Shown piece by piece: positions 1 to 10,239 of a stretch of DNA of 64,000 nt. Position numbers and translations under genes: made by a program. The stretch is from positions 1-64,000 of the forward strand of contig CAJJBF010000002.1 in NCBI GenBank assembly GCA_905182375.1. Reading direction: 5' to 3'. The DNA comes from Flammeovirgaceae bacterium UBA4465. GTDB taxonomy: Bacteria; Bacteroidota; Bacteroidia; Cytophagales; Cyclobacteriaceae. Numbering within the stretch: position 1 is the stretch's first letter; the number at the start of each line of letters is the position of its first letter. A model generated the notes under the pieces. It saw only the letters and a list, made by a program, of their open reading frames with translations. It had not been told where the DNA came from and made no database searches.

Positions 1-1041
1 CCGTCACCTGTAGTTGAGGTGACACCCGTGATCGTGGGAGCACCTCCGTCAATATTCAAACCTGAAGTATTTTGAGATGAAACTCCATTTAAATTTAATC
101 GTGTGTTGGCTGCATTCGTACCGGATACATTTACCTGATTTTTAATATTCCCCGAGGACATCACCTGAACCATCACCCATCAACCAAACACGTGTAGAAT
201 ATGAAGAAGATTCATTTTCTAACGCAAAATTAGAGGTTAAACTCGTTTGATCAGGTTCTCTGTAAGATTCCCCAACTTTGTAATTGCACAACCAGCCCAT
301 TGGATTTCTTATTATGGAACTGATCTCTGCGTCAGATACATTTTGATTTACAGCTAAAGTTGTTGCCACAACAGATGCAATCTGACCATCAAATTCACTT
401 ACTCCTTGAGATACAACACCAATTTGAATTCTATTATTAACATCACTTGTCCAACCGTTACCCCCCTTTGAATTTGAAAGGCTTGGAGATGATACAGCTC
501 CAGTTGATAAATTTACGAGTCTAATTCGAATACTAGAATATTGTGTCGCAAGATCACTTCCGGTCCCATTGGCAACATAACCATCATAGTCAATATAAAG
601 TCCATACCATACCCCTGAACTTATAAAAGAGGAGGATGTCTTTCGAATTATGTAATTACTACCATCACCATATCTGAAAGCAAGCTCTCCTCCCGATTCT
701 ATGTATGCCCTAATGTGCATATCTGAAAGGTCTGCATCTGTGCTGCTATTACTCCAAATTGTAGATTCCGAAGAATTACCCGTCCCATCCCACTTGAAAA
801 TAGCTCCAAACGCCCAAGGTTGAGCTTTCCCACCTGAATTCAAGGAAACAGTCCTTCTCAATATCCCTTGGGGATCACCATTTGTTTTATTTCGGGAATA
901 ATCCGATGAAGAACCATCAAAATCTAGACCCTTATCAAAACTAGTATTGCATTGAGTAAAGCCCTCGTAAAAAAGGAACAAAGCTATAACTGAGAAAAGT
1001 AACTTTTTAATCAATTTGGTACTTGTTTTTAAAAAACACAA
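1..1041 (-). CDS. Secreted LamG-like surface protein, 3' end outside window, one frameshift
   Basis: I do not recognise a specific family. The product starts with a basic N-terminus and a hydrophobic signal peptide (about residues 12-30), then a LFDG-type opening (residues near GLDFDGSS) that resembles LamG/concanavalin-like domains, which are common in large exported Bacteroidota proteins. The first frame stops at 142, but the neighbouring frame continues open to base 1 with sensible sequence (VLGNIKNQVNVSGTNAAN and onward, Thr/Ser/Asn rich). An extra C in the run at 150-153 would explain the break. The real protein therefore runs off the left edge and is probably much larger than 299 residues, with a repetitive extracellular portion. 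A substrate or ligand cannot be inferred. Confidence 0.6.
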
Positions 1042-1513
1042 AAATCGCCAAAAAATGACAAAAAAACCTCGATTAAAAGTTAAATCAGCATAAAAAACGG
1101 TTCTTTTTTACTTTTTAAACATAAAATCTTCTTTTTCGACAATATTTATACTTCCCCGGCATAAAAAGTAACCTCATAATTACTCTTTAATATCAAAAAA
1201 GAATAGAAAAAACCACTTAGAGCTAATTTTATAGTAAATGGGTTAAAATGCTTTAATTCTTTGACTTATATAACTATTTATTTTTAAAGAATATATAAAT
1301 AATTAGGCTAGTCCAACTACCTAATTTAAATTCTTTCTGAAACGAAAATTCCTTCAAAATATCTCATACAAAATAGATAGCAATTACATCTTCATATGCT
1401 CCAAAAAAGGTCTCTTATTTTAGGTATTATTTCCTATCAACACTTTACATTTTATTTTAATTACTCTCATTTGTACTTAGGAAAAAACTTCCCTACTTAT
1501 TTTTCCCCTATTC
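1042..1513. other. AT-rich intergenic region after ftsZ
   Basis: No convincing gene lies here. A short plus-strand reading frame starting at 1396 runs into the antisense of ftsZ and has low-complexity Phe/Tyr/His-rich content, so I do not accept it. The stretch must contain the promoter of the leftward surface-protein gene, but I found no good TAnnTTTG element. A hairpin at 1301-1326 is the only structure seen. Confidence 0.5.
1301..1326 (-). terminator. Possible hairpin terminator of the dcw operon
   Basis: A 7-bp stem (AATTAGG with CCTAATT) continues, after one bulged C, into a second 4-bp stem (TAGT with ACTA) around a CCA loop. It lies about 190 nt downstream of the ftsZ stop codon. It is AT-rich and lacks a strong uridine tract on the minus strand, so it is at best a weak or factor-assisted terminator. 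Confidence 0.25.
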
Positions 1514-3134
1514 TTAATCTACATTATCATGTAAAAATTTATTATTACCTATTATTTGATTGTCATCGTTCAAACTAAATTTAGAGATATTGCGCTCCAT
1601 CGAGTGCGGCACTTTTTGCAGCTTAACACGCTTACGCTCAAAAGCAGGTACCTCCCATTTTTCCTTCAATCCTTCATTAGAAATAGGTTGATGTTGTTTT
1701 TCATTCATCATAGCCTCTTCTCTTTTTTGTCTAGCTTCAATCATCTGCGTTTTTTTAGAAGATAAATGACTGTTATCAGTTAACTCTTCAAGGGGATAAT
1801 CGTCGGCATAAGCGTCTTCTGAATCGGATTCAAGTTCAAAAGTAAATGCCCCATGATCCTCATCCCTACTTTCAGGCAACTCAAAATCATATTGTAAAGG
1901 ATCATGAGGCTCTTCTGATATCGGATGATCAAATGTGGGTGTAGGTATGATAGTTTTCAAATCATAATCTTCTGAATCTTCGGTATCATCTTCAAGGTCA
2001 TTCCCAAAAAGACTTATTTGATTAATTCCATCAGAAGATTCTAAATCATATACTTTATTTATCTGATCCTCATCTGAATCGAAATGGCTTTCATCTTCAT
2101 TATTGGGATCAAGAGAATTATCATCATTCAAGGCTACTTTGGCTGCTACTTCGTTTGGTGCAACCGCAAAACCAGTAGCGATAATGGTCACACGGATTTT
2201 TTCACCTAAGGTAGGGTCTACTCCATGACCAAAAATAACTTCAGCATCTTCTCCTGACATATCCTGCATATAATCTGTAATCTCGGTCAGCTCATCCATT
2301 TGTAATTCCGCTTCTTCCCCAGACACAATACTTAATAATATTTTTTGCGCTCCTGCAATGGTGTGATTATTAAGTAGATGGAGAATTAATGGCCGCTTCA
2401 GCCGCTCTTCTAGCCCTATTCTCTCCAGTCGTTTCAGAACTACCCATGACAGCGGCTCCAGCTCCTTTCATGACAGTTTTAACATCCTCAAAATCAACAT
2501 TGACATATCCAGAAACTGTAATGATTTCAGCGATCCCTTTTGAGGCAGTCGTCAAGACATTATCTGCTTGTCCAAAAGCTTCTCGAATAGATAAATTACC
2601 ATATATCTCTTTGATCTTGTCATTGAGAATAACCAAGACCGTATCACAGTGTTCCTTCAATGCATCAATCCCTTCATTGGCTTGTTTCGTTTTTTTTCTT
2701 CCTTCGAATCCAAAAGGTGAAGTCACAATACCCACGGTCAAGATACCCATCTCTTGAGCTATAGATGCAATCACGGGCGCCGCACCTGTTCCGGTTCCTC
2801 CTCCCATTCCTGCAGTGATGAAAATCATTCTGGTATCGTCTCCAAGAAGTTCTCTAATCTCCTCTTTACTTTCTATAGCGGCATTTTTTCCCTTCTCAGG
2901 GTTGGCACCCGCCCCTAATCCACTGGTCAAGTTAATCCCTATTTGGAGCTTATTAGGTACTGGGCTCATTTGAAGTGCTTGACTATCTGTATTACAAACT
3001 ACAAATTCTACATCTTTAATTCCTTGATTAAACATGTAATTAACAGCGTTGCTGCCGCCACCCCCTACACCAATAACCTTAATAATTGATTTGTGATGGG
3101 TGGGCATATCGAATGCATATGTGTTCTCTGCCAT
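1514..3134 (-). CDS. ftsZ: Cell division protein FtsZ (one frameshift in the assembly)
   Basis: Tubulin-like GTPase that forms the Z ring and recruits the divisome at mid-cell. The GTP-binding glycine motif GGGTGTG is at residues 111-117, preceded by the Rossmann-type [10 protein letters not shown] loop. The N-terminal frame ends at 2370. The next frame picks up exactly at the T7-to-C-terminal domain boundary ([16 protein letters not shown]) if one base near 2376-2379 is dropped, so I join 2370-3134 and 1514-2369. The C-terminal half carries a long acidic linker (many Asp/Glu, about residues 350-440) and ends in the short conserved tail PFLHDNVD-like (KFLHDNVD), which usually binds FtsA. It is the last gene of the dcw operon, 32 bases after ftsA. 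An essential gene is unlikely to be truly broken, so I treat the indel as an assembly error. Confidence 0.93.
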
Positions 3135-3166
3135 GATTGTTCTATTTAATTGTTCTCTTTTCTTTT

Positions 3167-4462
3167 CTAATATTCCTGTTTATCGTTGATGTCGTCTAAG
3201 AGCAATTCCTTGGTCCGTTCCAACATGTTCCCGAAAAAATTTGAATTCTTTTTATCTTTTACCTTGCGCTCCGAAAGGCCAGCCGTTTCTTTATAATTTG
3301 ATTCTCTGATGTCCAATGCTTTGAAACCCGTCAATACTAAGCCTACTGAAGTAGCATACATGGGGCTTTTTGCGTTTTCAATCTTACTTTTCCCCAAATG
3401 CTCATTGGGATAACCTACCCGAGTATCAAGGCCCGTCATGTATTCAAATAATTGTTTTAAATTATTTAATTGTGAACCGCCACCAGTCACTACGATCCCT
3501 GCCGCTAATTTTTTGTGATAGCCTGAAGAGATGATTTCAGTATGGACCATTTCAATGATTTCTTCCATTCTCGCTTCAATAATATGAGCGAGGTTTTTGA
3601 CAGAAATCTCTTTGGCAGGTCTATTCCTAAAGCCGGGAATGGCAACGATTTCATTGGGATTGGCCTCGTCTGAAATCGCTCTGCCAAATTTTGTTTTTAA
3701 TAATTCGGCTTGGTTGTGCATCACCATACAGCCCTGCTTAATGTCGGAAGTAACAATATTGCCTCCAAAAGGGATCACTGCTGTATGCCTGATAATATTG
3801 TCATAAAAAACAGCAATATCTGTAGTCCCTCCTCCTATGTCAACCAAACAAACACCGGCCTCTTTTTCTTCTTCACTCAGTACCGCGAGACTGGAAGCCA
3901 AAGGTTCAAGAATCAGATTTTCAATTTTCAATCCTGCTCGTTTGATGCATTTATTGATGTTATTGATGGCATTGGTTTGTGCCGTAATGATATGGAAATC
4001 AGCCTCCAACTTAACCCCAGACATACCGACAGGATCCTTGATGCCTTCTTCATAATCTACCAAATAATCTTGAGGCATGACATGAATGATTTCACTGCCC
4101 GGCGGAATGACAATCCGATACATATCATTGGCCAGTCGACTGACATCTTCAACGGTAATTTCATCATTGGTGTCTCTAGTGATAGATCCATGATGTACCG
4201 CACTTTTGATGTGTTGACCCGCGATGCCCACGTTGACCACGTTGATCTCTATTTCTGATTGCGCACTGGCCTCCTCTATCGCACATTCAATCGCCTTTAC
4301 CGTTTTATCGATATTGGTGACAATACCCCGAATGACACCGTCTGAAATGGCTTTGCCCATACCCAGAATTTCCAATTTTCCGAACTCGTTTTTTCTGCCC
4401 ACAATCGCACAGATTTTAGTTGTGCCAATATCAAGGCCTACAATTATTTGGTTGTTATCCAT
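3167..4462 (-). CDS. ftsA: Cell division protein FtsA
   Basis: Actin-fold ATPase that tethers FtsZ filaments to the membrane and links them to the septal synthesis machinery. The phosphate-1 motif (VGLDIGTTKICAIVG, residues 8-22) opens the protein. The phosphate-2 motif (VDIGGGTTDIAVF) and the adenosine motif (GIVVTGGGSQL) follow in the expected order. The length of 431 residues is normal for Bacteroidota FtsA. It lies between ftsQ (15 bases upstream) and ftsZ, the standard dcw order. The C-terminus ends in a charged stretch rather than an obvious amphipathic helix, so the membrane-anchoring segment is not evident by eye. Confidence 0.95.
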   Translation of the reverse strand: MDNNQIIVGLDIGTTKICAIVGRKNEFGKLEILGMGKAISDGVIRGIVTNIDKTVKAIECAIEEASAQSEIEINVVNVGIAGQHIKSAVHHGSITRDTNDEITVEDVSRLANDMYRIVIPPGSEIIHVMPQDYLVDYEEGIKDPVGMSGVKLEADFHIITAQTNAINNINKCIKRAGLKIENLILEPLASSLAVLSEEEKEAGVCLVDIGGGTTDIAVFYDNIIRHTAVIPFGGNIVTSDIKQGCMVMHNQAELLKTKFGRAISDEANPNEIVAIPGFRNRPAKEISVKNLAHIIEARMEEIIEMVHTEIISSGYHKKLAAGIVVTGGGSQLNNLKQLFEYMTGLDTRVGYPNEHLGKSKIENAKSPMYATSVGLVLTGFKALDIRESNYKETAGLSERKVKDKKNSNFFGNMLERTKELLLDDINDKQEY

Positions 4463-4477
4463 TATTCATCAATTTAT

Positions 4478-5230
4478 TTACTTGCACACAATTTGATTCT
4501 TGTATTTTAAGTTTATAGAACTATAGGTGTTCCACCCTTTCTTGGGAAGCACCTCTTTATAAAAAAGCTTTAATTTTTTAAATTTCTCTTCAATCTCATC
4601 CGCAGGCCCAAATAGGATTAATTGCTTGGTCATTTGTGGCCAGAGGGTTAATTCGTTTTCCTCACTCACGGCGAGCTGTGCGATTTGAGCCCTCCACAAT
4701 TCGTCTTTGTTGATGAAGATTAAGAACTCCATTAATTGCTTACCCAAATCATTTTCTCCTAGATTTGACTCCCATTGTGGATATTCAGCAAAAGAAATGA
4801 GCGGAACCCGAGCGGTGTAATCAGCATTCATGGGCAATAACTTACCCGTCACATCTATATATTGATCAGGACCTCGAGAACTCATCAAACGTCCAATAGG
4901 TTGCGCCGGAGATACTTTAGCTCCCAAAACCCCAGTGACGCTCATGAAAACATCAATTTCAGCCACGAAAGGATTTTCCTCCACTTGTCTTTCCAACAAC
5001 TTAATATCAACTTGGTCGAAATTGGTTCCTAATACAACCGACTGCTCTTGGTTCAATAACGCTTGAATTTCAAATTGATCAATGAGATAAAAATCTTGAT
5101 TGCTCATGATTTCAATCTCAATCCCACTGACCTTACGTTCAGAAAGTCTCAACGCCCGAAAGCTGATCAATGAAATCAAGATCAAGCTGCCCAACGAATA
5201 AATCAATATGTTTTTAAAATAAGTATTCAT
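4478..5230 (-). CDS. ftsQ: Cell division protein FtsQ/DivIB-like
   Basis: Bitopic divisome protein, 250 residues, with a single N-terminal transmembrane helix (about residues 8-25) and a periplasmic part. A POTRA-like segment (VSGIEIEIMSNQDFYLID and onward) is followed by the FtsQ/DivIB beta domain. Family sequence conservation is weak, so the assignment rests on topology, length and position between murC and ftsA. The expected role is to connect FtsW/FtsI with the FtsL/FtsB coiled coil and control septal peptidoglycan synthesis. It starts one base after the murC stop, so translation is likely coupled. Confidence 0.85.
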   Translation of the reverse strand: MNTYFKNILIYSLGSLILISLISFRALRLSERKVSGIEIEIMSNQDFYLIDQFEIQALLNQEQSVVLGTNFDQVDIKLLERQVEENPFVAEIDVFMSVTGVLGAKVSPAQPIGRLMSSRGPDQYIDVTGKLLPMNADYTARVPLISFAEYPQWESNLGENDLGKQLMEFLIFINKDELWRAQIAQLAVSEENELTLWPQMTKQLILFGPADEIEEKFKKLKLFYKEVLPKKGWNTYSSINLKYKNQIVCK

Positions 5231-5231
5231 A

Positions 5232-6596
5232 TCAGGTATAAAAAGATTTTATAATGGGGACCAAGGTATCTATACTCCCTGCTCCTACAGTTAACAATAC
5301 TTCTACTTGCAAGCCCTCTAATATCATTGGAAAATCATCTAAACTGACGATTTTTTTATTTACTTGTGTGATGCGATCTAAGATTAAATGGGCATCCACA
5401 CCGGGTATGGGCTGCTCACGTGCAGGATAAATATCAAGCATAATGATTTCATCGGCAAGGGATAGTTTTTCAGCAAATTCTTGATGAAAATCTCGAGTTC
5501 TTGTAAATAAGTGAGGCTGAAATACTACCGTGATTTTCTTCTCAGGATAGAGTTTCTTGGCTGACTTGAGTAAAGCATCAATTTCATTGGGATGGTGGGC
5601 GTAATCGTCAATATAAACTAAATTAGGGCGATCCAATATGAATTCAAATCTTCTTTTCACACCCCGATAGCTCTCAATAGCCTCTTTAATAAAATCAGGT
5701 TCAACACCACGATCTAATGCTGCAGTAATTGCTGCCAGTGCGTTCTCAACATTGTGAAACCCTGGCAAGGCTAAATGAAGGTTCTTAATTTCAACAGCTC
5801 CTGCATAATCAAATACAAATTTACTTGCCTCAACCCTGATATTCTTAGCTGTGATTTCTGCGCCCTCAAGACCATAAGTGCGGTGTTTCCTCAACAAATT
5901 AGCACCTAACTTTGACGACACATCTTTGTGTAAAAGAATCTCCCCTTCTAGGTGGGTCTTATGAATAAATGCCAAATAACTCTTGGTCATCTCATCAGCA
6001 TCTCCATAGATATCCAAATGATCTGGATCCAAGGAGGTAACAACGGTAAAATCAGGACTCAATTGCAAAAAAGACCGATCAAATTCATCTGCTTCAACCA
6101 CAACGACACCCTCTTCGGCACCGATCAGTAAATTGGAGTCATAATTGGTCATGATTCCCCCTACAAATGCAGAACAACCTTGCGTACTGCTCTGCATCAC
6201 ATGCGCCACCATGGAGGAAGTGGTCGTCTTTCCGTGGGTTCCGGCTATCGCGATGGAGAAATGATCTCGGGTAATCATTCCCAAAACTTCAGATCTCTTT
6301 TTTATTTGGAATCCTCCTACTTTAAAAAACTTCAGTAGCTGTGAGGATGCTGACATGGCTGGAGTATAAACCACTAAGGTCTGTGGATCCTCTCTATACT
6401 TTTCAGAGAGTTGACTTATTTGGTCTTCATAATGCACCTCGATATCTAGTGCTTCCAAAGAACGCGTAAGTGGCGTTGATAATCTGTCATATCCCCCCAC
6501 TGACAAGCCTCGATGTTTGAACCATTTTGCAAGTGCTGACATGCCTATACCTCCAATCCCTAAAAAATATATGCTATGTAATTGAGTCAGATTCAT
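5232..6596 (-). CDS. murC: UDP-N-acetylmuramate--L-alanine ligase MurC
   Basis: Cytoplasmic ATP-dependent ligase adding the first amino acid (L-Ala) of the peptidoglycan stem peptide to UDP-MurNAc. The N-terminal Rossmann loop FLGIGGIGMSALA (residues 11-23), the Mur-ligase ATP loop GTHGKTT (119-125), the DEFDRSFL motif and the DDYAHHPNE motif typical of MurC are all present. The length of 454 residues is normal. Its start codon overlaps the murG stop as ATGA, indicating translational coupling inside the dcw operon. Confidence 0.96.
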   Translation of the reverse strand: MNLTQLHSIYFLGIGGIGMSALAKWFKHRGLSVGGYDRLSTPLTRSLEALDIEVHYEDQISQLSEKYREDPQTLVVYTPAMSASSQLLKFFKVGGFQIKKRSEVLGMITRDHFSIAIAGTHGKTTTSSMVAHVMQSSTQGCSAFVGGIMTNYDSNLLIGAEEGVVVVEADEFDRSFLQLSPDFTVVTSLDPDHLDIYGDADEMTKSYLAFIHKTHLEGEILLHKDVSSKLGANLLRKHRTYGLEGAEITAKNIRVEASKFVFDYAGAVEIKNLHLALPGFHNVENALAAITAALDRGVEPDFIKEAIESYRGVKRRFEFILDRPNLVYIDDYAHHPNEIDALLKSAKKLYPEKKITVVFQPHLFTRTRDFHQEFAEKLSLADEIIMLDIYPAREQPIPGVDAHLILDRITQVNKKIVSLDDFPMILEGLQVEVLLTVGAGSIDTLVPIIKSFYT

Positions 6597-7708
6597 GCGG
6601 CTAATTCGATTACCCTTTTTGCGATGTCTCTAGCCGCATTGGGCCGGCCCATGGCAGATATGTTTTTACCTAATTCTTTTTGTTGTTCCTCATCTGAAAG
6701 TAAGGATAATGCTGTTTTGACCAACATTGTACCCGCCAATGCGTCCGGCACCATTAAGGCAGCCCTACCTGAAATCAGCTTTTGGGCATTTAATTTCTGA
6801 TGATCCTCTGCCACGTTAGGTGAGGGTATCAAGATACTGGGTTTTGCGCTCAACATCAATTCAGAAATTGAAAGAGCACCCGCCCGGCTGACCACGACAT
6901 CTGCAATTGTATAAGCATATTGCATTTCCTTGATGAAATCATACATCCTCAAACGCTCATCCCATGGCGTTTTCATTTCACTCATGATTTGGGTATAATA
7001 AAAACCTCCCGTCTGCCATATCAATTGGGTATCCGCAGCCCAAAGTTGCTCGAGGCCCGACAGAATACTTTCATTGACTGATTTGGCCCCCAAGCTTCCA
7101 CCTATGACCAATAAGGTTTTTTTGTTGGGATTCAATTTAAAGAATGCATAAGCTTCTTTGGATTGTGTGCTGTCTTGAAAAATATCCTTGCGCACAGGAT
7201 TCCCTGTAAGGACTATTTTATCTTTTGGAAAGAACTTATCCATTCCTTCATAAGCTACGCAGATGGTTGAGACCGATTTTGAGAGCCACTTATTGGTGAG
7301 ACCTGCGTAGGAGTTTTGTTCTTGAATGAGCGTGGGGATCTTATTTAATGTCGCCATATATAATAAGGGACCACTGGCATAACCGCCCACGCCTACCACC
7401 ACATCTGGCCTAAAACTCCTGATCAACTGAAAAGATTTTATTAAACTCAAAAGCAGTTTGATCGGGAACATCAAATTCTTCAGACTTATACTTCTTTGTA
7501 ATCCATTGATCCAAAGCCCTACAATTTCAAAGCCTGCTTCAGGCACCTTTTTCATCTCCATTTTTCCTTGGGCACCCACAAAAAGTATTTCGACATCTGA
7601 ATGCATGGTTTTCAATGCTTGTGCAATCGATATGGCAGGATAAACATGGCCTCCGGTTCCTCCGCCGCTGATCATAATACGATATGTTTTATGTACGCCC
7701 CCCATCAT
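6593..7708 (-). CDS. murG: Lipid II synthase MurG (UDP-GlcNAc transferase)
   Basis: Membrane-associated GT28 glycosyltransferase that adds GlcNAc to lipid I to give lipid II on the inner face of the cytoplasmic membrane. The N-terminal G-loop ISGGGTGGHVYPAISIA (about residues 13-29) and the C-terminal donor-site region (VVSRAGALSISELM, then NVAEDHQKLNA) are clear. The length of 371 residues is typical. The start has two tandem ATG codons, and the first overlaps the ftsW stop. An alternative start at Met12 (MISGGG) is also possible, but the coupled start is favoured. Confidence 0.95.
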   Translation of the reverse strand: MMGGVHKTYRIMISGGGTGGHVYPAISIAQALKTMHSDVEILFVGAQGKMEMKKVPEAGFEIVGLWINGLQRSISLKNLMFPIKLLLSLIKSFQLIRSFRPDVVVGVGGYASGPLLYMATLNKIPTLIQEQNSYAGLTNKWLSKSVSTICVAYEGMDKFFPKDKIVLTGNPVRKDIFQDSTQSKEAYAFFKLNPNKKTLLVIGGSLGAKSVNESILSGLEQLWAADTQLIWQTGGFYYTQIMSEMKTPWDERLRMYDFIKEMQYAYTIADVVVSRAGALSISELMLSAKPSILIPSPNVAEDHQKLNAQKLISGRAALMVPDALAGTMLVKTALSLLSDEEQQKELGKNISAMGRPNAARDIAKRVIELAA

Positions 7709-8868
7709 GCTACTCTTTCAAATTTCTTTGATTGATTACCCTTAACTCCCATTGGAAAGGAGGACAACTCACCTTGGGTGACACTCAAAATCATCCCAAT
7801 GGCAATACCAAAAAATAATTGTGACGTTCCCCCCATACTTAGCAAAGGCAGGGTGACACCAGTTATGGGACCAAGACCTAAGGTTACACCAATATTGATC
7901 ATCGCTTGAAAAATAATAGAGAAAACGAGCCCCGAAACCAATAAACCTCCATAGGCTGTCTCAGAATGAGCAGTCGCTTTCATCCCCCGATATAATAAGC
8001 CTAGGTATAAGAAAATGACAATTATCCCTCCTACAAAACCATACTCTTCTATTATAATCGCATAAATAAAATCCGAATAGGCAGAAGGTAAAAAATTCCT
8101 TTGATCACTTTGTCCCGGTCCTTTCCCAAACAATCCCCCAGTGGCAATGGCCGCATAGCCCTGTTGGGCTTGATAAGGTATTTCATCTCCAAAAAAGACC
8201 TCTACTCTGCTTACCGCTGTACCCCCTCGCTGTCCAAATTGAAAAGCAATCATCCCGGCAAATCCGCCAATGATAAGTAACATAGCAATGAATTTCAATG
8301 GTACGCGTCCGATAAATAGCACCACCAAACAAGTACTAAAAAGCAATACGGCACTAGAGATATTGGTCATGGCAATCAAACCACAAATAAGTCCGATCCA
8401 AATCAGCATGGGAATAATGGCCCTTTGAAAATCTTGGATATTCTGTTGTCGCTTGGAAAGCATACTTGCCAAGGTCACAATCAAAGCCAATTTGGCCAAA
8501 TCAGAAGGCTGAAAAGCTTGGTTGATGATCGGTATAGTCAACCAACGAGAAGCTTCATTGATATTGGCTCCAAATAACCACGTGATGACCAATAAAAAAA
8601 CCGATACCCAAAGCAAGAGTTTAGAGATTTTAGCATAATAGCGATGATCAATTTTATGTACTCCCCACATCGCAAAAAGGCTCAAAAAAACCAAGGCACC
8701 ATGTTTCAATAAATAATATTCCGTATTTCCACCAACGTATTTGTAGGCTAAACTCCCCGTGGCACTGTAAACCACCAAGACGCTGAAAATGGAAAGCAAT
8801 AAAACAATGAGCCAAATGATTGAGTCACCCTTCAAGTTTTCATATGCCCATTCCTTGACCTTCTTCAT
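7705..8868 (-). CDS. ftsW: Lipid II polymerase FtsW (SEDS family)
   Basis: Polytopic SEDS glycosyltransferase that polymerises septal glycan strands together with the FtsI transpeptidase encoded in the same operon. About ten hydrophobic segments are visible. The loop with LPSAYSDFIYAIIIEEYGFVG matches the FtsW/RodA signature, and the C-terminal helix region LPLLSMGGTSQLFFG matches the conserved SEDS P-x-S-x-G-G motif. The length of 387 residues is normal. It starts within an ATGA overlap with murD. Confidence 0.95.
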   Translation of the reverse strand: MKKVKEWAYENLKGDSIIWLIVLLLSIFSVLVVYSATGSLAYKYVGGNTEYYLLKHGALVFLSLFAMWGVHKIDHRYYAKISKLLLWVSVFLLVITWLFGANINEASRWLTIPIINQAFQPSDLAKLALIVTLASMLSKRQQNIQDFQRAIIPMLIWIGLICGLIAMTNISSAVLLFSTCLVVLFIGRVPLKFIAMLLIIGGFAGMIAFQFGQRGGTAVSRVEVFFGDEIPYQAQQGYAAIATGGLFGKGPGQSDQRNFLPSAYSDFIYAIIIEEYGFVGGIIVIFLYLGLLYRGMKATAHSETAYGGLLVSGLVFSIIFQAMINIGVTLGLGPITGVTLPLLSMGGTSQLFFGIAIGMILSVTQGELSSFPMGVKGNQSKKFERVA

Positions 8869-10232
8869 ATACTTGCCGATTTTAAATTTAATGACCCTAC
8901 CGCCTCCTTAAATTGATCGCCACGGTCCTCATAATTGGTAAACAAGTCAAAACTGGCGCATGCAGGAGACAACAACACAACATCTCCTGGGCTTGCGATC
9001 TCCCAAGCACTTTGAATGGCTTCTCTTGTTGAGCTGGCTTGACCCATAAAGGGAACTTTACCGCTAAAATGGTTTTCGATTTTGGTATTATCTATACCCA
9101 AACAAACAATCCCTTTGACTTTTTGGGCCACACATTGATCTAAAATTGAATAATCATTTCCTTTATCTATACCACCAGCAATCCAAATAATAGGCTCTTT
9201 TATGCCTTCCAAAGCGTAGTAGACCGCATCTACATTGGTAGCCTTAGAATCATTGATGAATTTGACTTGGTCAATCTCTGCCACCATTTCCAATCTATGT
9301 GGTGCATTTTTAAAGGATTTCATACCTTCCAAAACTTTCTTGATGGGAATCTCTAACATCAAGGCACACAAGGCAGATGACATGGCGTTAATCATATTAT
9401 GCCTGCCAATCAATGGAATGTCCGTCAAGGGTATCCTATCCTTTTCATGATATTCAAAATTAAAAATCAGATGACCTTTATCTATAAATGCCCCTTTTTT
9501 TGAATGAGGGTTCGCAGATACGGCAAATAAACTCGCAGCTATGTTTCGTTCATTGACTTCCTCATTTACGGCACTACTGTCTGCATAATAAATGAAGGAA
9601 GATGCTGCGGTGACATTCTCAACAATACGAAATTTAGAGGCGACATATTTCTTGAAATCATGATGATATCTATCTAAATGATCTGAAGTTATATTCAGCA
9701 ATATAGAAATATCAGGTTTAAATTGAATGATGCCATCTAGCTGAAAAGAGCTGATTTCAACCACATAAAAATCATAATCCTTTTCAGAAACTCTTTTGGC
9801 CAGACTGTAGCCTACATTCCCCGCTAACGCTACGTCCAAGCCTACTTCTTTTAATAAATGATAGGTCAATAAAGCCGTAGTCGTCTTCCCGTTGGTACCG
9901 GTAATCCCTATTATTTTGGCATTCGGGGCTATGTGTCTGAAGGCAAATTCAATTTCAGAAATGACCACTATCCCTTGGGCTATCAAATCCATAATTAAAG
10001 GAGTATTATCGGGTATGCCTGGACTTTTTACTATGGTGTCTGCCTTTTTAATTAAATCAAAAGTGTGCTTTTTTTCTTCAAATGCCACCCCTAATTCATG
10101 AAGCTTTTGCTTCGTATTTGAAGGAATGATGCCAAGGTCTGAAACAAAAACGTCATAATGCTTCTGCACGGCTAAGATCGCAGCGCCTACCCCGCTTTCT
10201 CCAGATCCTAATATGACTATTTTTTCCTTCAT
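8865..10232 (-). CDS. murD: UDP-MurNAc-L-Ala--D-glutamate ligase MurD
   Basis: Cytoplasmic ligase adding D-glutamate to UDP-MurNAc-L-Ala. The N-terminal nucleotide-binding loop ILGSGESGVGAA (residues 7-18), the ATP loop GITGTNGKTTTA (109-120) and the C-terminal LLSPACASFDLFTNYEDRGDQF signature of MurD are all present. It has 455 residues. It follows mraY after 7 bases and overlaps ftsW by 4. The order mraY-murD-ftsW-murG-murC is the common bacterial dcw arrangement. Confidence 0.96.
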   Translation of the reverse strand: MKEKIVILGSGESGVGAAILAVQKHYDVFVSDLGIIPSNTKQKLHELGVAFEEKKHTFDLIKKADTIVKSPGIPDNTPLIMDLIAQGIVVISEIEFAFRHIAPNAKIIGITGTNGKTTTALLTYHLLKEVGLDVALAGNVGYSLAKRVSEKDYDFYVVEISSFQLDGIIQFKPDISILLNITSDHLDRYHHDFKKYVASKFRIVENVTAASSFIYYADSSAVNEEVNERNIAASLFAVSANPHSKKGAFIDKGHLIFNFEYHEKDRIPLTDIPLIGRHNMINAMSSALCALMLEIPIKKVLEGMKSFKNAPHRLEMVAEIDQVKFINDSKATNVDAVYYALEGIKEPIIWIAGGIDKGNDYSILDQCVAQKVKGIVCLGIDNTKIENHFSGKVPFMGQASSTREAIQSAWEIASPGDVVLLSPACASFDLFTNYEDRGDQFKEAVGSLNLKSASI

Positions 10233-10239
10233 TTATCCT

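Noticed and set aside
1396-1578. Plus-strand frame of 60 codons downstream of ftsZ
   Set aside because: Low-complexity aromatic-rich sequence with its end antisense to ftsZ; no ribosome site or family features.
3710-4258. Plus-strand reading frame of 182 codons opposite ftsA
   Set aside because: It is fully antisense to a well-conserved gene, has no domain features and His/Asn-rich composition expected of a mirrored coding strand.
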